From: Enterococcus gilvus ATCC BAA-350
Lineage (GTDB): Bacteria; Bacillota; Bacilli; Lactobacillales; Enterococcaceae
Assembly (NCBI RefSeq): GCF_000407545.1
Contig: NZ_ASWH01000001.1
Span: 1,813,501 to 1,877,500, forward strand
Length of the DNA: 64,000 nucleotides
Reading direction: 5' to 3'
Shown here: piece after piece, positions 18,865 through 26,903 of the stretch
How the letters are laid out: each line of letters begins with the position of its first letter
Position numbering within the stretch: position 1 is the first letter of the stretch
Translations under genes and position numbers: made by a program
Notes under the pieces: generated by a model
The model's database searches: none
What the model saw: only the letters and a program-made list of their open reading frames with translations
What the model was told of the DNA's origin: nothing

Positions 18865-19685
18865 TTATAAAACCGTCCTCCATTGACTATTAATAATAAA
18901 ATACCCGCTGAACAGAGCAGAAGCACGAGGAACAAGGCGATGTAGTCCTTGCGCTTCAATGGCTTAGCCAATAGCCAGGTTCGTCCCTTTTTCTTTCCGA
19001 AGCGTCGAAGCTCCATCGCAGAAGAAATCGTCTCGATTCGTTCCAGACTTGAAAAAATCAATGGAATCGCGATCGTTAAACTCCCTCGGACACGTTTCAT
19101 CAATGACGCTTTCTTGGAAAGTTCGTTTCCTCGAGCCTGTTGCGCTTTTGAGATCGTTCGGAAATCTTCTTGGATGTCTGGAATGTAGCGTAACGCCAAG
19201 GAAAAAGCGTATGCGATCTTGTAAGAACCGCCCACCCGATGAATACTGGATGCCAACTCACTAGGATTTGTGGTCAAAATGAATATCAGACCCGGCGGAA
19301 TCGTTACAAAATATTTTATCAGCAAATTGAATTCATAAAACAATTGCTCTTGCGTGAGCGTGTACCTGCCAATGCCTTCAAAAATCACGTGGCGCGTTCC
19401 GTAGATCGTTACCCCATATTCCGGCGCGAACAGATAAACGGTCAACAAATTCAAGATGGAGAAGAACGCGATGAATTTCACGACGAATGAGATCTCTCGA
19501 TAACTGATTTTTGCTGTTCGGAACAGAATGACGGAAAAGACCGCCAATACAAGTAAAAATCGCGTGTCATAGGAAATCATTCCTACCACTGAGATCATCA
19601 AGAAGCACAGCAATTTCGTAAAGCCGCTCAGTTGGTGGATCGGTGTATGTTTCGGCAAATAGCCGATTAGATTACTGTCCGCCAT
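18852..19685 (-). CDS. ecfT: ECF transporter transmembrane (T) component
   Basis: Energy-coupling T subunit of the CbiQ/EcfT family that couples two ATPases to the S component. The 277-residue protein has about five membrane segments and the two family Ala-Arg-Gly-type coupling motifs, seen as QQARGNEL and SAMELRRFG. The start at ATG 19685 has GAGGAGGG 6-7 nt upstream and overlaps the ATPase gene's end by 14 nt. It is the last gene of the T-box operon. Confidence 0.9.
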   Translation of the reverse strand: MADSNLIGYLPKHTPIHQLSGFTKLLCFLMISVVGMISYDTRFLLVLAVFSVILFRTAKISYREISFVVKFIAFFSILNLLTVYLFAPEYGVTIYGTRHVIFEGIGRYTLTQEQLFYEFNLLIKYFVTIPPGLIFILTTNPSELASSIHRVGGSYKIAYAFSLALRYIPDIQEDFRTISKAQQARGNELSKKASLMKRVRGSLTIAIPLIFSSLERIETISSAMELRRFGKKKGRTWLLAKPLKRKDYIALFLVLLLCSAGILLLIVNGGRFYNPFR

Positions 19686-21360
19686 AAGGTCCCTCCTCAT
19701 GTTGGATAAATGCTGACACGAACCCTGTGGCATCCGGCAGCTGATTATTTTCAGCCAAACGATACAGGCTCGTCTCGCGCAAACTGGCAGAAGCCACTAA
19801 ATCCGCCGAAGACAATACCATTGCAGGTGTTTCGTCTGCGAGAATCTGCCCTTCTTTCAAAACAAGGGTTCTTTCAGTGTGCTCCAGCATCAAATGCATA
19901 TCGTGAGTGATCATCAGAATAGTGATCCCTCGTTGGTTTAATTTGCGCAAAAACAGCATCATTTCATTGTAATGGTAATAATCTTGCCCCGCTGTAGGTT
20001 CATCGAGAATCAGCAATTCAGGCTCCAGCACTAAAATTGCGGCGATTGCCACACGTCGTTTTTGTCCATGGCTCAAAGCTGAGACCGGCCAATTGCGAAA
20101 TTCATAAAGTCCGCAGACCTTTAATGTATCAAAGACTTTTTCTTGGATACGCTCGGGGTCAACTCCACGATTTTCCAGCCCCAAAGCGACTTCTTCAAAA
20201 ATCATGTTCTTAGACAGCATTTGATTGCTGTTTTGCAGAACGTAGCCGATTTTATCCGCCCGCTCTTTGATACTCTCCTTCGCGATCGACTCACCCTTCC
20301 AAAGCAATTCCCCCGTCTGCAATGGGTAGAATCCTGTGATCAAATTAGACAATGTGGATTTTCCCGCACCGTTGTGTCCGACTAAGCTGACCATCTCTCC
20401 TTCGTAAAGGGTAACATCGATCATCTTGATGACAGGCTCCTGCCCGAAACCAAAAGAAACCTGCTTTAATGACAGCAGCGGCTGCTCTTTTTGCAAAGCT
20501 TCCTTGAATGTTCCCCGTGATCGTGCTAAAGCCGCGGAGATTTCCGGTGAGACCAATTGATCCACTTGTGTTAAATCTGGAATATCTGCAAGCGAGATCC
20601 CCGCTCGTTTTAACGCTGTGATATACAAAGGTTCGCGGATGCCATAGGCTGCCAGAAGATCGCTCTTCAACAAATCGGTCGGTGCCATATCCGCAATGAT
20701 CGTCCCCTCATCCATCAAAATCACTCGATCAATGGGCGCGGCCAATACTTCTTCTAGCCGATGCTCAATAATGATCGTGGTAAATTTTTGCGATTGGTAC
20801 AATTGATCGATCATTTGGATCGCCTCATACCCAGTCTGAGGATCAAGATTGGCTAAAGGTTCATCAAACAGCAGGATCGGCGTTTCATCGATCAGAACCC
20901 CCGCCATCGTTACGCGCTGCTTCTGTCCACCAGAAAGATACTGCGGCCGTTTTTCCAGTTGTGTCGCCAGATCGGTTTTTTCAGCCCAATAATTAACGGC
21001 CTTTCGCATATCTACTTGCGCTACCATCTCATTCTCCAAAGAAAACGCGATGTCTTCTGCGACGGTCAGGCCGACAAACTGACTATCGGTATCTTGCAAT
21101 ACTGTTCCCACATCTAACGAAAGGTCATAGATCGACGCCTCACTGAAGGTCTTGCCGTTGATCGTCAAACTTCCAGTGAAGCTCCCTTTCTCATTCTGCG
21201 GAATGATCCCATTCAAGCATTTTCCTAACGTTGATTTCCCAGAACCGCTTGGACCCATGATCAACACTTTTTCCCCTTGTTCGATGGTCAGATTGATAGT
21301 TTTCAATGTCGGCTCTGCTTGACTATCATATTGAAATGTAAACTCACGAAACTCGATCAT
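19672..21360 (-). CDS. ECF transporter ATPase with two fused ABC domains (A-A')
   Basis: A 562-residue protein with two nucleotide-binding domains in tandem. Domain 1 has Walker A GPSGSGKST, signature YLSGGQKQRV and Walker B ILLFDEP. Domain 2 has GHNGAGKST, a degenerate signature ALSHGQKRRV and LLILDEP. Fused A-A' units of the YkoD type serve dedicated (group I) ECF transporters, whose T and S partners lie next door, as here. It energises uptake of the substrate bound by the 21377-21928 protein. Confidence 0.92.
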   Translation of the reverse strand: MIEFREFTFQYDSQAEPTLKTINLTIEQGEKVLIMGPSGSGKSTLGKCLNGIIPQNEKGSFTGSLTINGKTFSEASIYDLSLDVGTVLQDTDSQFVGLTVAEDIAFSLENEMVAQVDMRKAVNYWAEKTDLATQLEKRPQYLSGGQKQRVTMAGVLIDETPILLFDEPLANLDPQTGYEAIQMIDQLYQSQKFTTIIIEHRLEEVLAAPIDRVILMDEGTIIADMAPTDLLKSDLLAAYGIREPLYITALKRAGISLADIPDLTQVDQLVSPEISAALARSRGTFKEALQKEQPLLSLKQVSFGFGQEPVIKMIDVTLYEGEMVSLVGHNGAGKSTLSNLITGFYPLQTGELLWKGESIAKESIKERADKIGYVLQNSNQMLSKNMIFEEVALGLENRGVDPERIQEKVFDTLKVCGLYEFRNWPVSALSHGQKRRVAIAAILVLEPELLILDEPTAGQDYYHYNEMMLFLRKLNQRGITILMITHDMHLMLEHTERTLVLKEGQILADETPAMVLSSADLVASASLRETSLYRLAENNQLPDATGFVSAFIQHEEGPYGGQ

Positions 21361-21376
21361 TCTATGCCCTCACGTT

Positions 21377-21928
21377 CTAGGCTTCTTTATTCAGACTGCC
21401 CTTTTTCGTTTTCGTCTGTGCGTAAGCCTTCAATAAAATAAATCCGATGATCCCTGTAACCACGGAGTTCGTGATTCCCGCTACGACGCCTTGAGTAAAG
21501 ACCTTGCTCGGTGCTTCCGCGTAGATCAGAATATCTCCGATCGGTGCAATGATGATCCAGGTGATCAAATTAGCAATCGTTTCTCCGATTAAAAATGTCG
21601 TGACTTGCTTCTTGCCAAATATTCCTTGTTCGATCGGGATACGCTTCGCAAGCAGACCGAAGAAAACGCCAAGGACTCCTGACGCCACGATCCAAGACCA
21701 CCAAGCACCGTAAGTGGTCAAATCACCCAATGCGTGTCCGATAAAGCCGGCCAGACCAGCTACGACCGGACCATATACGACACCCAACAAAGCCAAAAAT
21801 GGGTATGCTGTTGCAATGTCTGTATTTGGAATACCTGTTGGAATCGTCACGAAACGCTTCAAAATAAAGAAGACTGCTGCACCAATACCAATCGCGACAA
21901 TGTGTTTTACTGTAAATTTATTATTCAT
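21377..21928 (-). CDS. ECF transporter substrate-binding S component (UPF0397)
   Basis: A 183-residue membrane protein with about five or six helices. FVTIPTGIPNTDIATAYPFLALLG and the GHALGDLTTYGAWW loop match UPF0397. Databases often call this family a riboflavin-type S component by fold alone. The Met-specific T-box and the SAM hydrolase upstream suggest instead a methionine-, SAM- or adenosyl-related ligand. That substrate proposal is inference from context. Confidence 0.85.
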   Translation of the reverse strand: MNNKFTVKHIVAIGIGAAVFFILKRFVTIPTGIPNTDIATAYPFLALLGVVYGPVVAGLAGFIGHALGDLTTYGAWWSWIVASGVLGVFFGLLAKRIPIEQGIFGKKQVTTFLIGETIANLITWIIIAPIGDILIYAEAPSKVFTQGVVAGITNSVVTGIIGFILLKAYAQTKTKKGSLNKEA

Positions 21929-21989
21929 TTGTCCTACTCCTTTTTGTTACTCTTATTTTTTTCTTCTATTAAACTACAACATGCTGCAT

Positions 21990-22838
21990 TTATGATTGCT
22001 GAATCTTCGTGAACTCGATCGTCCAATCATTCCCCGTTCCGATCTTGTACACTGTAGAAAATGAATCCAAATTGATCCCTAACCCTACATTTAATAATGA
22101 ATTGATATACAATACCGCTTCTTTTGGCGCCACTTGTGCGAAGGACCGTCCGAAGACGACGTCATCTTGATAACGCACCACACCTTGATAGTATATTTTT
22201 ACTAGCAGGCTTTGTCCATATTCAACATGCCATTTTTTGAAAAAGTCCACGGGAATGTTCGTCCATAGCGAGCCAAAACGAATATCTGTGATATCGATCG
22301 TCCCAGCGATCTTATTTTCATTCTGCATCGGTGCGATCAATGGGAACGTTACGAGCTCATTCGTTGGAATAATCGAACCCAATTCTGTGAATCGTACTTT
22401 TCCGCTGGCAAGTCGTGCGCCATTGTAAACATAGACATCACGCCCATGGAATGTGTGGCTTTCTGATGATCCCGGCAAACGCTGCGTTTCCTCATCAATT
22501 TGACGGACTTCTTTGATTCCCACATATTGTGCCAGATAGGTCAATGTGCCATTGTCAGGGGTAATCACATATTGTCCCCCCTGCAATTCTGCAACCACAC
22601 TGCGTCGCGTTGAGCCCACACCAGGATCAACCACTGACACAAAAACCGTTCCTGCCGGCCAGTAGGTCACTGCCTGTAACAACCGGTAGCTTGCATCGTG
22701 GATATTATAGGGCTCGATCTCATGGGTTAAATTGTTGATCGTCAATGAGGCCTCCACTTGATACGCCACCCCGTACATTGCGTTCACCGCACCATCCTGC
22801 AAACCAAAATCCGTTTGAACTACTAAAAAACCTGCCAT
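21990..22838 (-). CDS. SAM hydrolase (SAM hydroxide adenosyltransferase, DUF62)
   Basis: This family uses water/hydroxide to split S-adenosylmethionine into adenosine and methionine and is related to fluorinase and chlorinase. The 282-residue protein begins VVQTDFGLQDGAVNAM (active-site Asp near the N-terminus), continues with VVDPGVGSTRR and TPDNGTLTYL, and has FHGRDVY. I start at ATG 22838 (GGAAGGTGG upstream); a TTG 18 nt earlier would run through that site. First gene after the T-box, so its expression should rise when uncharged tRNA-Met accumulates. Confidence 0.9.
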   Translation of the reverse strand: MAGFLVVQTDFGLQDGAVNAMYGVAYQVEASLTINNLTHEIEPYNIHDASYRLLQAVTYWPAGTVFVSVVDPGVGSTRRSVVAELQGGQYVITPDNGTLTYLAQYVGIKEVRQIDEETQRLPGSSESHTFHGRDVYVYNGARLASGKVRFTELGSIIPTNELVTFPLIAPMQNENKIAGTIDITDIRFGSLWTNIPVDFFKKWHVEYGQSLLVKIYYQGVVRYQDDVVFGRSFAQVAPKEAVLYINSLLNVGLGINLDSFSTVYKIGTGNDWTIEFTKIQQS

Positions 22839-22910
22839 AACTTTTCCACCTTCCAACTTGATTTTTTAAACATTGTTCCTCGAATCCACGCAATCGCTTG
22901 AGTGCAGACA

Positions 22911-23177
22911 CAAAAAAATACCCTCAGCAAAAAATTGCTAAGGGCATTTAACATGCGTTACCACCTTTATACGTAAAATCCTCGCAGACTTTACCTCAAT
23001 CAGTACCCAAAATAGAGATTTCGGAGACTGTGCCTTGCTAACGGGGGCATCCGTATTCCCTTAAACGTTCGGGAAATCCGCTCAAAAGCCATTTTCAACT
23101 AATCAATCTGCATTCCCTTTCACCAGACGGGAACTCTCTTTGGCAAATGTAATTACTCTACTTTCTTTCTCACTGCG
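22911..23177 (-). promoter_or_regulatory. Methionine-specific T-box riboswitch
   Basis: Minus-strand leader with, in order: a stem I base (GCAGTGAGAAAGAAAGTAGAG), an AGAGAG motif, GGTGAAAGGGA apical segment, a specifier region TTGAAAATGGC with ATG at 23092-23090 (Met), the T-box AAAGGTGGTAACGC (22968-22955), and a terminator CCCTTAGCAA/TTGCTGAGGG plus T7. The UGGU in the T-box bulge complements the ACCA end of tRNA-Met. It turns on the SAM hydrolase/ECF operon in Met starvation. All elements were identified by eye. Confidence 0.9.
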
Positions 23178-23308
23178 TTTCATCGATTGTTATAAAAATA
23201 GCAAAGAAGCGGCTGCTTGTCAATGGTGATTCCTTAGATGCGATTGGTTATCCTTTTTCTATTTCTCCGTCTTCTGGTACACTATTTTTCAAGAAATGAG
23301 GAATGACA

Positions 23309-23707
23309 ATGAACGATGCTCACTTATCTTTTCACCATATTGGAAAACCTGTCCCTCTGGAACAACTTAAGAACCACCCGGATGTAAAATACAGTCCGCT
23401 CTTTGATATGTACTCTTTGGATAAAAAGAATGACCTCTCTTTACCGATTGAGCTACATGCTTTCGGACCAAATTCTACTCTTGACCCCTTGATCCAAAAG
23501 GAACCCCATGTCGCATTCAAAGTCAGCGATATTGACAAAGCATTGGTCGGACAAACAATCTTAATGCCTTTGTACCAGCCCTTCGCTGATTACCGCTGCG
23601 CCATGATTTTAGTGAACCAGCAACCCATCGAGCTGATTGAAACGACTCTTTCGGAAGCCGAGATCTGGGGTGACGGTATCTATAAGGACAGCATTCTTTA
23701 TGAATAA
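23309..23707 (+). CDS. VOC (glyoxalase-like) superfamily protein
   Basis: A 132-residue protein starting SFHHIGKPVP, typical of the first metal-ligand strand of vicinal-oxygen-chelate folds, with EPHVAFKVSDIDKAL and a closing PIELIETTLS (metal-ligand Glu). One VOC module pair fits this length. The ATG at 23309 sits 7 nt after GAGG; an ATG 6 nt earlier is too close. Substrate is unknown. Confidence 0.7.
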   Translation: MNDAHLSFHHIGKPVPLEQLKNHPDVKYSPLFDMYSLDKKNDLSLPIELHAFGPNSTLDPLIQKEPHVAFKVSDIDKALVGQTILMPLYQPFADYRCAMILVNQQPIELIETTLSEAEIWGDGIYKDSILYE

Positions 23708-23735
23708 TAGTTGCCCTTGCTAGGAGGTGTTGCAA

Positions 23736-24218
23736 ATGGACAATTTAATGCTATTCTTTTCTTTTTTTGGCAACTGGCTGCTTTTTACGTTTCCACTTTT
23801 TCAGGGATGTCTTGAAATGAAGGAACAAGCGAATACGATCGACATTCTTACGGAACAAAATTCAGACTATAAAAAAGTCTCACCCTGGTATTGGCTGCTG
23901 CCGCTTTGGAAACTATCCTTAGAAAAAAAACGTGCACTGACCATCATGCGTCATGCCGCACTCAGTCAGCAGCAAATGAAGCAAATGCTGCTCTTTTTCG
24001 ATCGAGCAACCGCCTGGTTTTTTGTCTCCTTGGCAGGACTATTGGGAGGAATCGCAGCGACTCATGCGCTGATAGAACAATTTTTCCCACATCTCTCTGT
24101 ATGGGGACTGGTCATCGCGGTTGTGTTTGTCTTAGCGATCAGTGTTTTTAATGTCTTTTATCGCTTGAGCGAAAAGAGAGAGCAACGCCTGTTCAAAAAA
24201 CTTTTCGAAGACAAATGA
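23736..24218 (+). CDS. Unknown membrane protein
   Basis: Not recognised. The 160-residue protein has a hydrophobic N-terminus (residues 3-25), a YWLLPLWKLSL segment, and two strong helices near 90-112 and 118-140, with a basic C-terminal tail. AGGAGGTG lies 7 nt before the ATG. It begins 28 nt after the VOC gene and is likely co-transcribed with it. It ends before a large palindromic terminator. Confidence 0.6.
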   Translation: MDNLMLFFSFFGNWLLFTFPLFQGCLEMKEQANTIDILTEQNSDYKKVSPWYWLLPLWKLSLEKKRALTIMRHAALSQQQMKQMLLFFDRATAWFFVSLAGLLGGIAATHALIEQFFPHLSVWGLVIAVVFVLAISVFNVFYRLSEKREQRLFKKLFEDK

Positions 24219-24255
24219 CGTTTCATTTGGAAAGTATTTAGCAAAAAAACAATAC

Positions 24256-24321
24256 AAAAAGAAAGTCAAATCAAGAAATACTTTTCAAATGGAAAGTATT
24301 TCACCTTTTGACTTTCTTTTT
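24256..24321. terminator. Large palindromic bidirectional terminator / repeat
   Basis: Nested stems: AAAAAGAAAGTCAAA with TTTTGACTTTCTTTT, and inside GAAATACTTT with AAAGTATTTC. It separates converging genes. The inner TACTTTTCAAATG motif recurs as TACTTTACAAATG at 55523, and a partial copy, CATTTGGAAAGTATTT, lies just left at 24225-24240, so it may belong to a dispersed palindrome family. Confidence 0.65.
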
Positions 24322-24352
24322 CATTATCCTGATTTGTGCATTTTTTCAAGGA

Positions 24353-25069
24353 TCACCCTTGTCCATAATAGGCGTGGGCACCGTGTTTACGGTAATAATG
24401 TTTGTCTAATAAATATTGAGGAATCTCACAAATATCGGGATTGATCTGCTCATTTTCTTTCGCCATCAAACAAATCTCATCTAAGATCAAGCTATTTTCG
24501 ACTGCTTTCATTGGCGACTCACCCCACGTAAATGGTCCATGCCCATACACCAAGACACCCGGCACTTCGCTTGCCTTCAGCTTTCTCTCGTTAAAGGTTT
24601 CAACGATCACATGTCCCGTATTGATTTCATAAGCCTCTTTGACTTCAGTCTCCGTTAACTGGCGTGTACAGGGGATGGTTCCATAAAAAGCATCTGCGTG
24701 TGTCGTGCCGTATGCAGGCAAGTCACGTCCCGCTTGCGCCCACATCACCGAATGGGTCGAATGTGTATGAACGATCGCCTTCACTTCCTCGAAAGCCTGA
24801 TACAAGACGACGTGGGTCGGCAAGTCGGATGATGGATTTAAGCTCTGGGCATCAAGCACCTTTCCTGCTAAATCTGTTACGACCATTTGATCAGCCTGCA
24901 TGTTTTCGTACTTTACACCGCTGGGCTTGATAACGATAACGCCCAACTCACGATTGATTTCACTGACATTGCCCCACGTCAGCTTCACTAGCCCGTATTG
25001 AGGCAGTTCCACATTCGCTTCAAAAACGCGTTGCTTCATTGCGTTGATTATTTCTTCACGCGACATCAT
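24353..25069 (-). CDS. ulaF: L-ribulose-5-phosphate 4-epimerase UlaF
   Basis: Last step of anaerobic ascorbate use: L-ribulose 5-phosphate to D-xylulose 5-phosphate. The 238-residue class II aldolase fold shows LTWGNVSEI, IVIKPSGV, the zinc-binding HTHSTHS and YGHGPFTWG. AraD proteins look alike, but its place as the last gene of the ula operon, overlapping ulaE by 14 nt, makes UlaF the right name. Confidence 0.93.
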   Translation of the reverse strand: MMSREEIINAMKQRVFEANVELPQYGLVKLTWGNVSEINRELGVIVIKPSGVKYENMQADQMVVTDLAGKVLDAQSLNPSSDLPTHVVLYQAFEEVKAIVHTHSTHSVMWAQAGRDLPAYGTTHADAFYGTIPCTRQLTETEVKEAYEINTGHVIVETFNERKLKASEVPGVLVYGHGPFTWGESPMKAVENSLILDEICLMAKENEQINPDICEIPQYLLDKHYYRKHGAHAYYGQG

Positions 25070-25916
25070 ACCCTGCCTCCTTTAGTTTTGAATATAGATA
25101 GGCTTTTGCCTGTTGGATCTCAGCTCGAAAATCTTGGCTTTTTTCACTCCACATCTCGATCAAAAAGGTCCCGTCATAATCCAATCGTTTTAGATTTCTT
25201 AACAATCCGAGAAAATCAACACAGCCTTTGCCAAAGGGAACATCTCGAAATTGCCCAGTGGATTCCTCCGTTACAGGGTACGTATCCTTTAAATGGATCG
25301 ACGTGATGCAGTCGATTCCCTTTTCCAACTCGTGCGCTGGATCATTTTCCGGCCAAGCCGACAGGTTCCCCAGATCGGGATAGACTTGCAGATAAGGCGA
25401 GTGGATCTGCTTTTTGATTTCTAGAAATTTTGAAATAGAATTCATAAAAGGATCATCCATGATCTCGATGGAGAGAATGATGCCGTATTTAGAAGCTTCC
25501 TTCACACTTTCCTTCATTCCTGCAATGAAATCTTCCCTCGAATTCATTGACTTTTCTTCATAATAGACATCATAACCAGCAACTTGGATCACTTTGATAC
25601 TCAATTGATGCGCCAGATGAATCGCTTTTTGCATGATCTCGTGAGCCATTCGCTGTTTTTCCAAATCACGGGAACCAAAGGGGAAGCGGCGATGGGCGCT
25701 TAAACAAATAGAGTTGATTCGAACATCCGCTTCGAACATCTCATTTCTCAGCGTTTGGATTTCCTTTTCAGTCCAATTTAAACGCGCCAACCGTTCGTCA
25801 GTCTCATCGATCGACAGCTCAATAAAATCAAACCCCATGTCCTTCACCAAGGCAAACCGTTCTTTCCATGAAAGATCCTTAGGCAAAGCTTTCTCATAAA
25901 TACCGATTTGAGCCAT
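25056..25916 (-). CDS. ulaE: L-ribulose-5-phosphate (L-xylulose-5-phosphate) 3-epimerase UlaE
   Basis: Converts L-xylulose 5-phosphate to L-ribulose 5-phosphate. The 286-residue TIM barrel has IGIYEKALPKDLSW, FIELSIDETDERL, SLEIMDDPFM-type metal ligands and IHLKDTYPV. The ATG at 25916 follows GGGGGC; an in-frame upstream extension overlaps ulaD and lacks a ribosome binding site. One nucleotide separates it from ulaD. Confidence 0.93.
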   Translation of the reverse strand: MAQIGIYEKALPKDLSWKERFALVKDMGFDFIELSIDETDERLARLNWTEKEIQTLRNEMFEADVRINSICLSAHRRFPFGSRDLEKQRMAHEIMQKAIHLAHQLSIKVIQVAGYDVYYEEKSMNSREDFIAGMKESVKEASKYGIILSIEIMDDPFMNSISKFLEIKKQIHSPYLQVYPDLGNLSAWPENDPAHELEKGIDCITSIHLKDTYPVTEESTGQFRDVPFGKGCVDFLGLLRNLKRLDYDGTFLIEMWSEKSQDFRAEIQQAKAYLYSKLKEAGYDVA

Positions 25917-25917
25917 A

Positions 25918-26559
25918 TTATTGCCCCCAAATACGAATGATCTCATCTTTGAAGTCTTGAGCGGCCTGCACTGGATCATTCGCTGCGGTAATGCCACGAC
26001 CTGTAATAAAGGTATAAACATCGATCCCCTCAAACAACTTCAAGGTATCCACATCCAATCCGCCAGTAACAGAAACGTTAAATCCCATGTCGATCAGTTT
26101 TTTTACTTTGGATAAATCCTTCTCTCCCCAGGTTTCACCAGAGAGTAAGGCATCCCGACTTTGATGGTAGATCGCTTGTTTGATGCCGATCTCACGCCAC
26201 GCCGCTGCTTGTTCATAGGTCCAATCACCATACAATTCAACTTGCAATTCTTCTACTTCTTTTTTTGCGGCCTCCATTGTCGGGATCGTCGCGCAGCAAA
26301 TCACTGTCATGAAATCCGCACCTGCATCCGCGACATTTTTCGCCACGGTTCCGCCAGCATCCGCACATTTCGTATCCGCGACTAATTTCTTTTCAGGGTA
26401 CATCCCGCGAATGCAGCGAATGGCTTTTTGCCCTTCCTGTAAACACAAAATCGTTCCCACTTCAATAATATCAACGATCGCGCCAACATTAAAAACGTCC
26501 GCCAACGCATGTTCCAAATCGTTATGATCCAATGCAATCTGTAAGTTCGGTCTGCTCAT
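25918..26559 (-). CDS. ulaD: 3-keto-L-gulonate-6-phosphate decarboxylase UlaD
   Basis: Decarboxylates 3-keto-L-gulonate 6-phosphate to L-xylulose 5-phosphate. The 213-residue member of the OMP decarboxylase suprafamily shows LQIALDHND, ADTKCADAGG (catalytic D-x-K-x-x-D) and ELYGDWTYEQA, the KGPDC-specific loop, with TGRGITAA at the phosphate site. Compare the HxlA-type relative at 34892-35518. Confidence 0.95.
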   Translation of the reverse strand: MSRPNLQIALDHNDLEHALADVFNVGAIVDIIEVGTILCLQEGQKAIRCIRGMYPEKKLVADTKCADAGGTVAKNVADAGADFMTVICCATIPTMEAAKKEVEELQVELYGDWTYEQAAAWREIGIKQAIYHQSRDALLSGETWGEKDLSKVKKLIDMGFNVSVTGGLDVDTLKLFEGIDVYTFITGRGITAANDPVQAAQDFKDEIIRIWGQ

Positions 26560-26573
26560 CTTGAATTCCTCTT

Positions 26574-26873
26574 TTACTTAGTTTTTTGATACAATGCTGA
26601 TTCCGAAAATTTTTCACCAATTTCCTTCGCTGACATGACATTTTTGATGCCGATAACCGTCACGCCCTTTTTCTCCGCTTGAGTGAACATATTAAGAAAG
26701 TTTACAGGTGTAAAAACCACATCGTATTGCGTTGCAGAGCTTTTTCCTTCTGAGATCGCACAATGGTGGATTTTTGTAATAGGGACACTTAATTCCTTCA
26801 TCGCCTTTTCCACACTTCTCATCATCATCAAGCTTGTTCCAGAGCCATTCGCGCAAGATACTAATATTCTCAT
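26574..26873 (-). CDS. ulaB: Ascorbate PTS enzyme IIB (UlaB)
   Basis: The 99-residue IIB domain carries the phosphocysteine loop SCANGSGTSLMM (Cys8), and passes phosphate from UlaC to ascorbate entering through UlaA. It follows ulaA by 30 nt. Confidence 0.93.
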   Translation of the reverse strand: MRILVSCANGSGTSLMMMRSVEKAMKELSVPITKIHHCAISEGKSSATQYDVVFTPVNFLNMFTQAEKKGVTVIGIKNVMSAKEIGEKFSESALYQKTK

Positions 26874-26903
26874 TATATTTTCCTCCTTATTTGTCTTAAC
26901 TAA

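Noticed and set aside
22911..23177. A SAM or FMN/thiamine riboswitch upstream of the ECF operon
   Set aside because: The AAAGGTGGTAACGC T-box, AGAGAG, GGTGAAAGG and terminator layout fit a T-box clearly. No SAM-, FMN- or TPP-specific cores are present.
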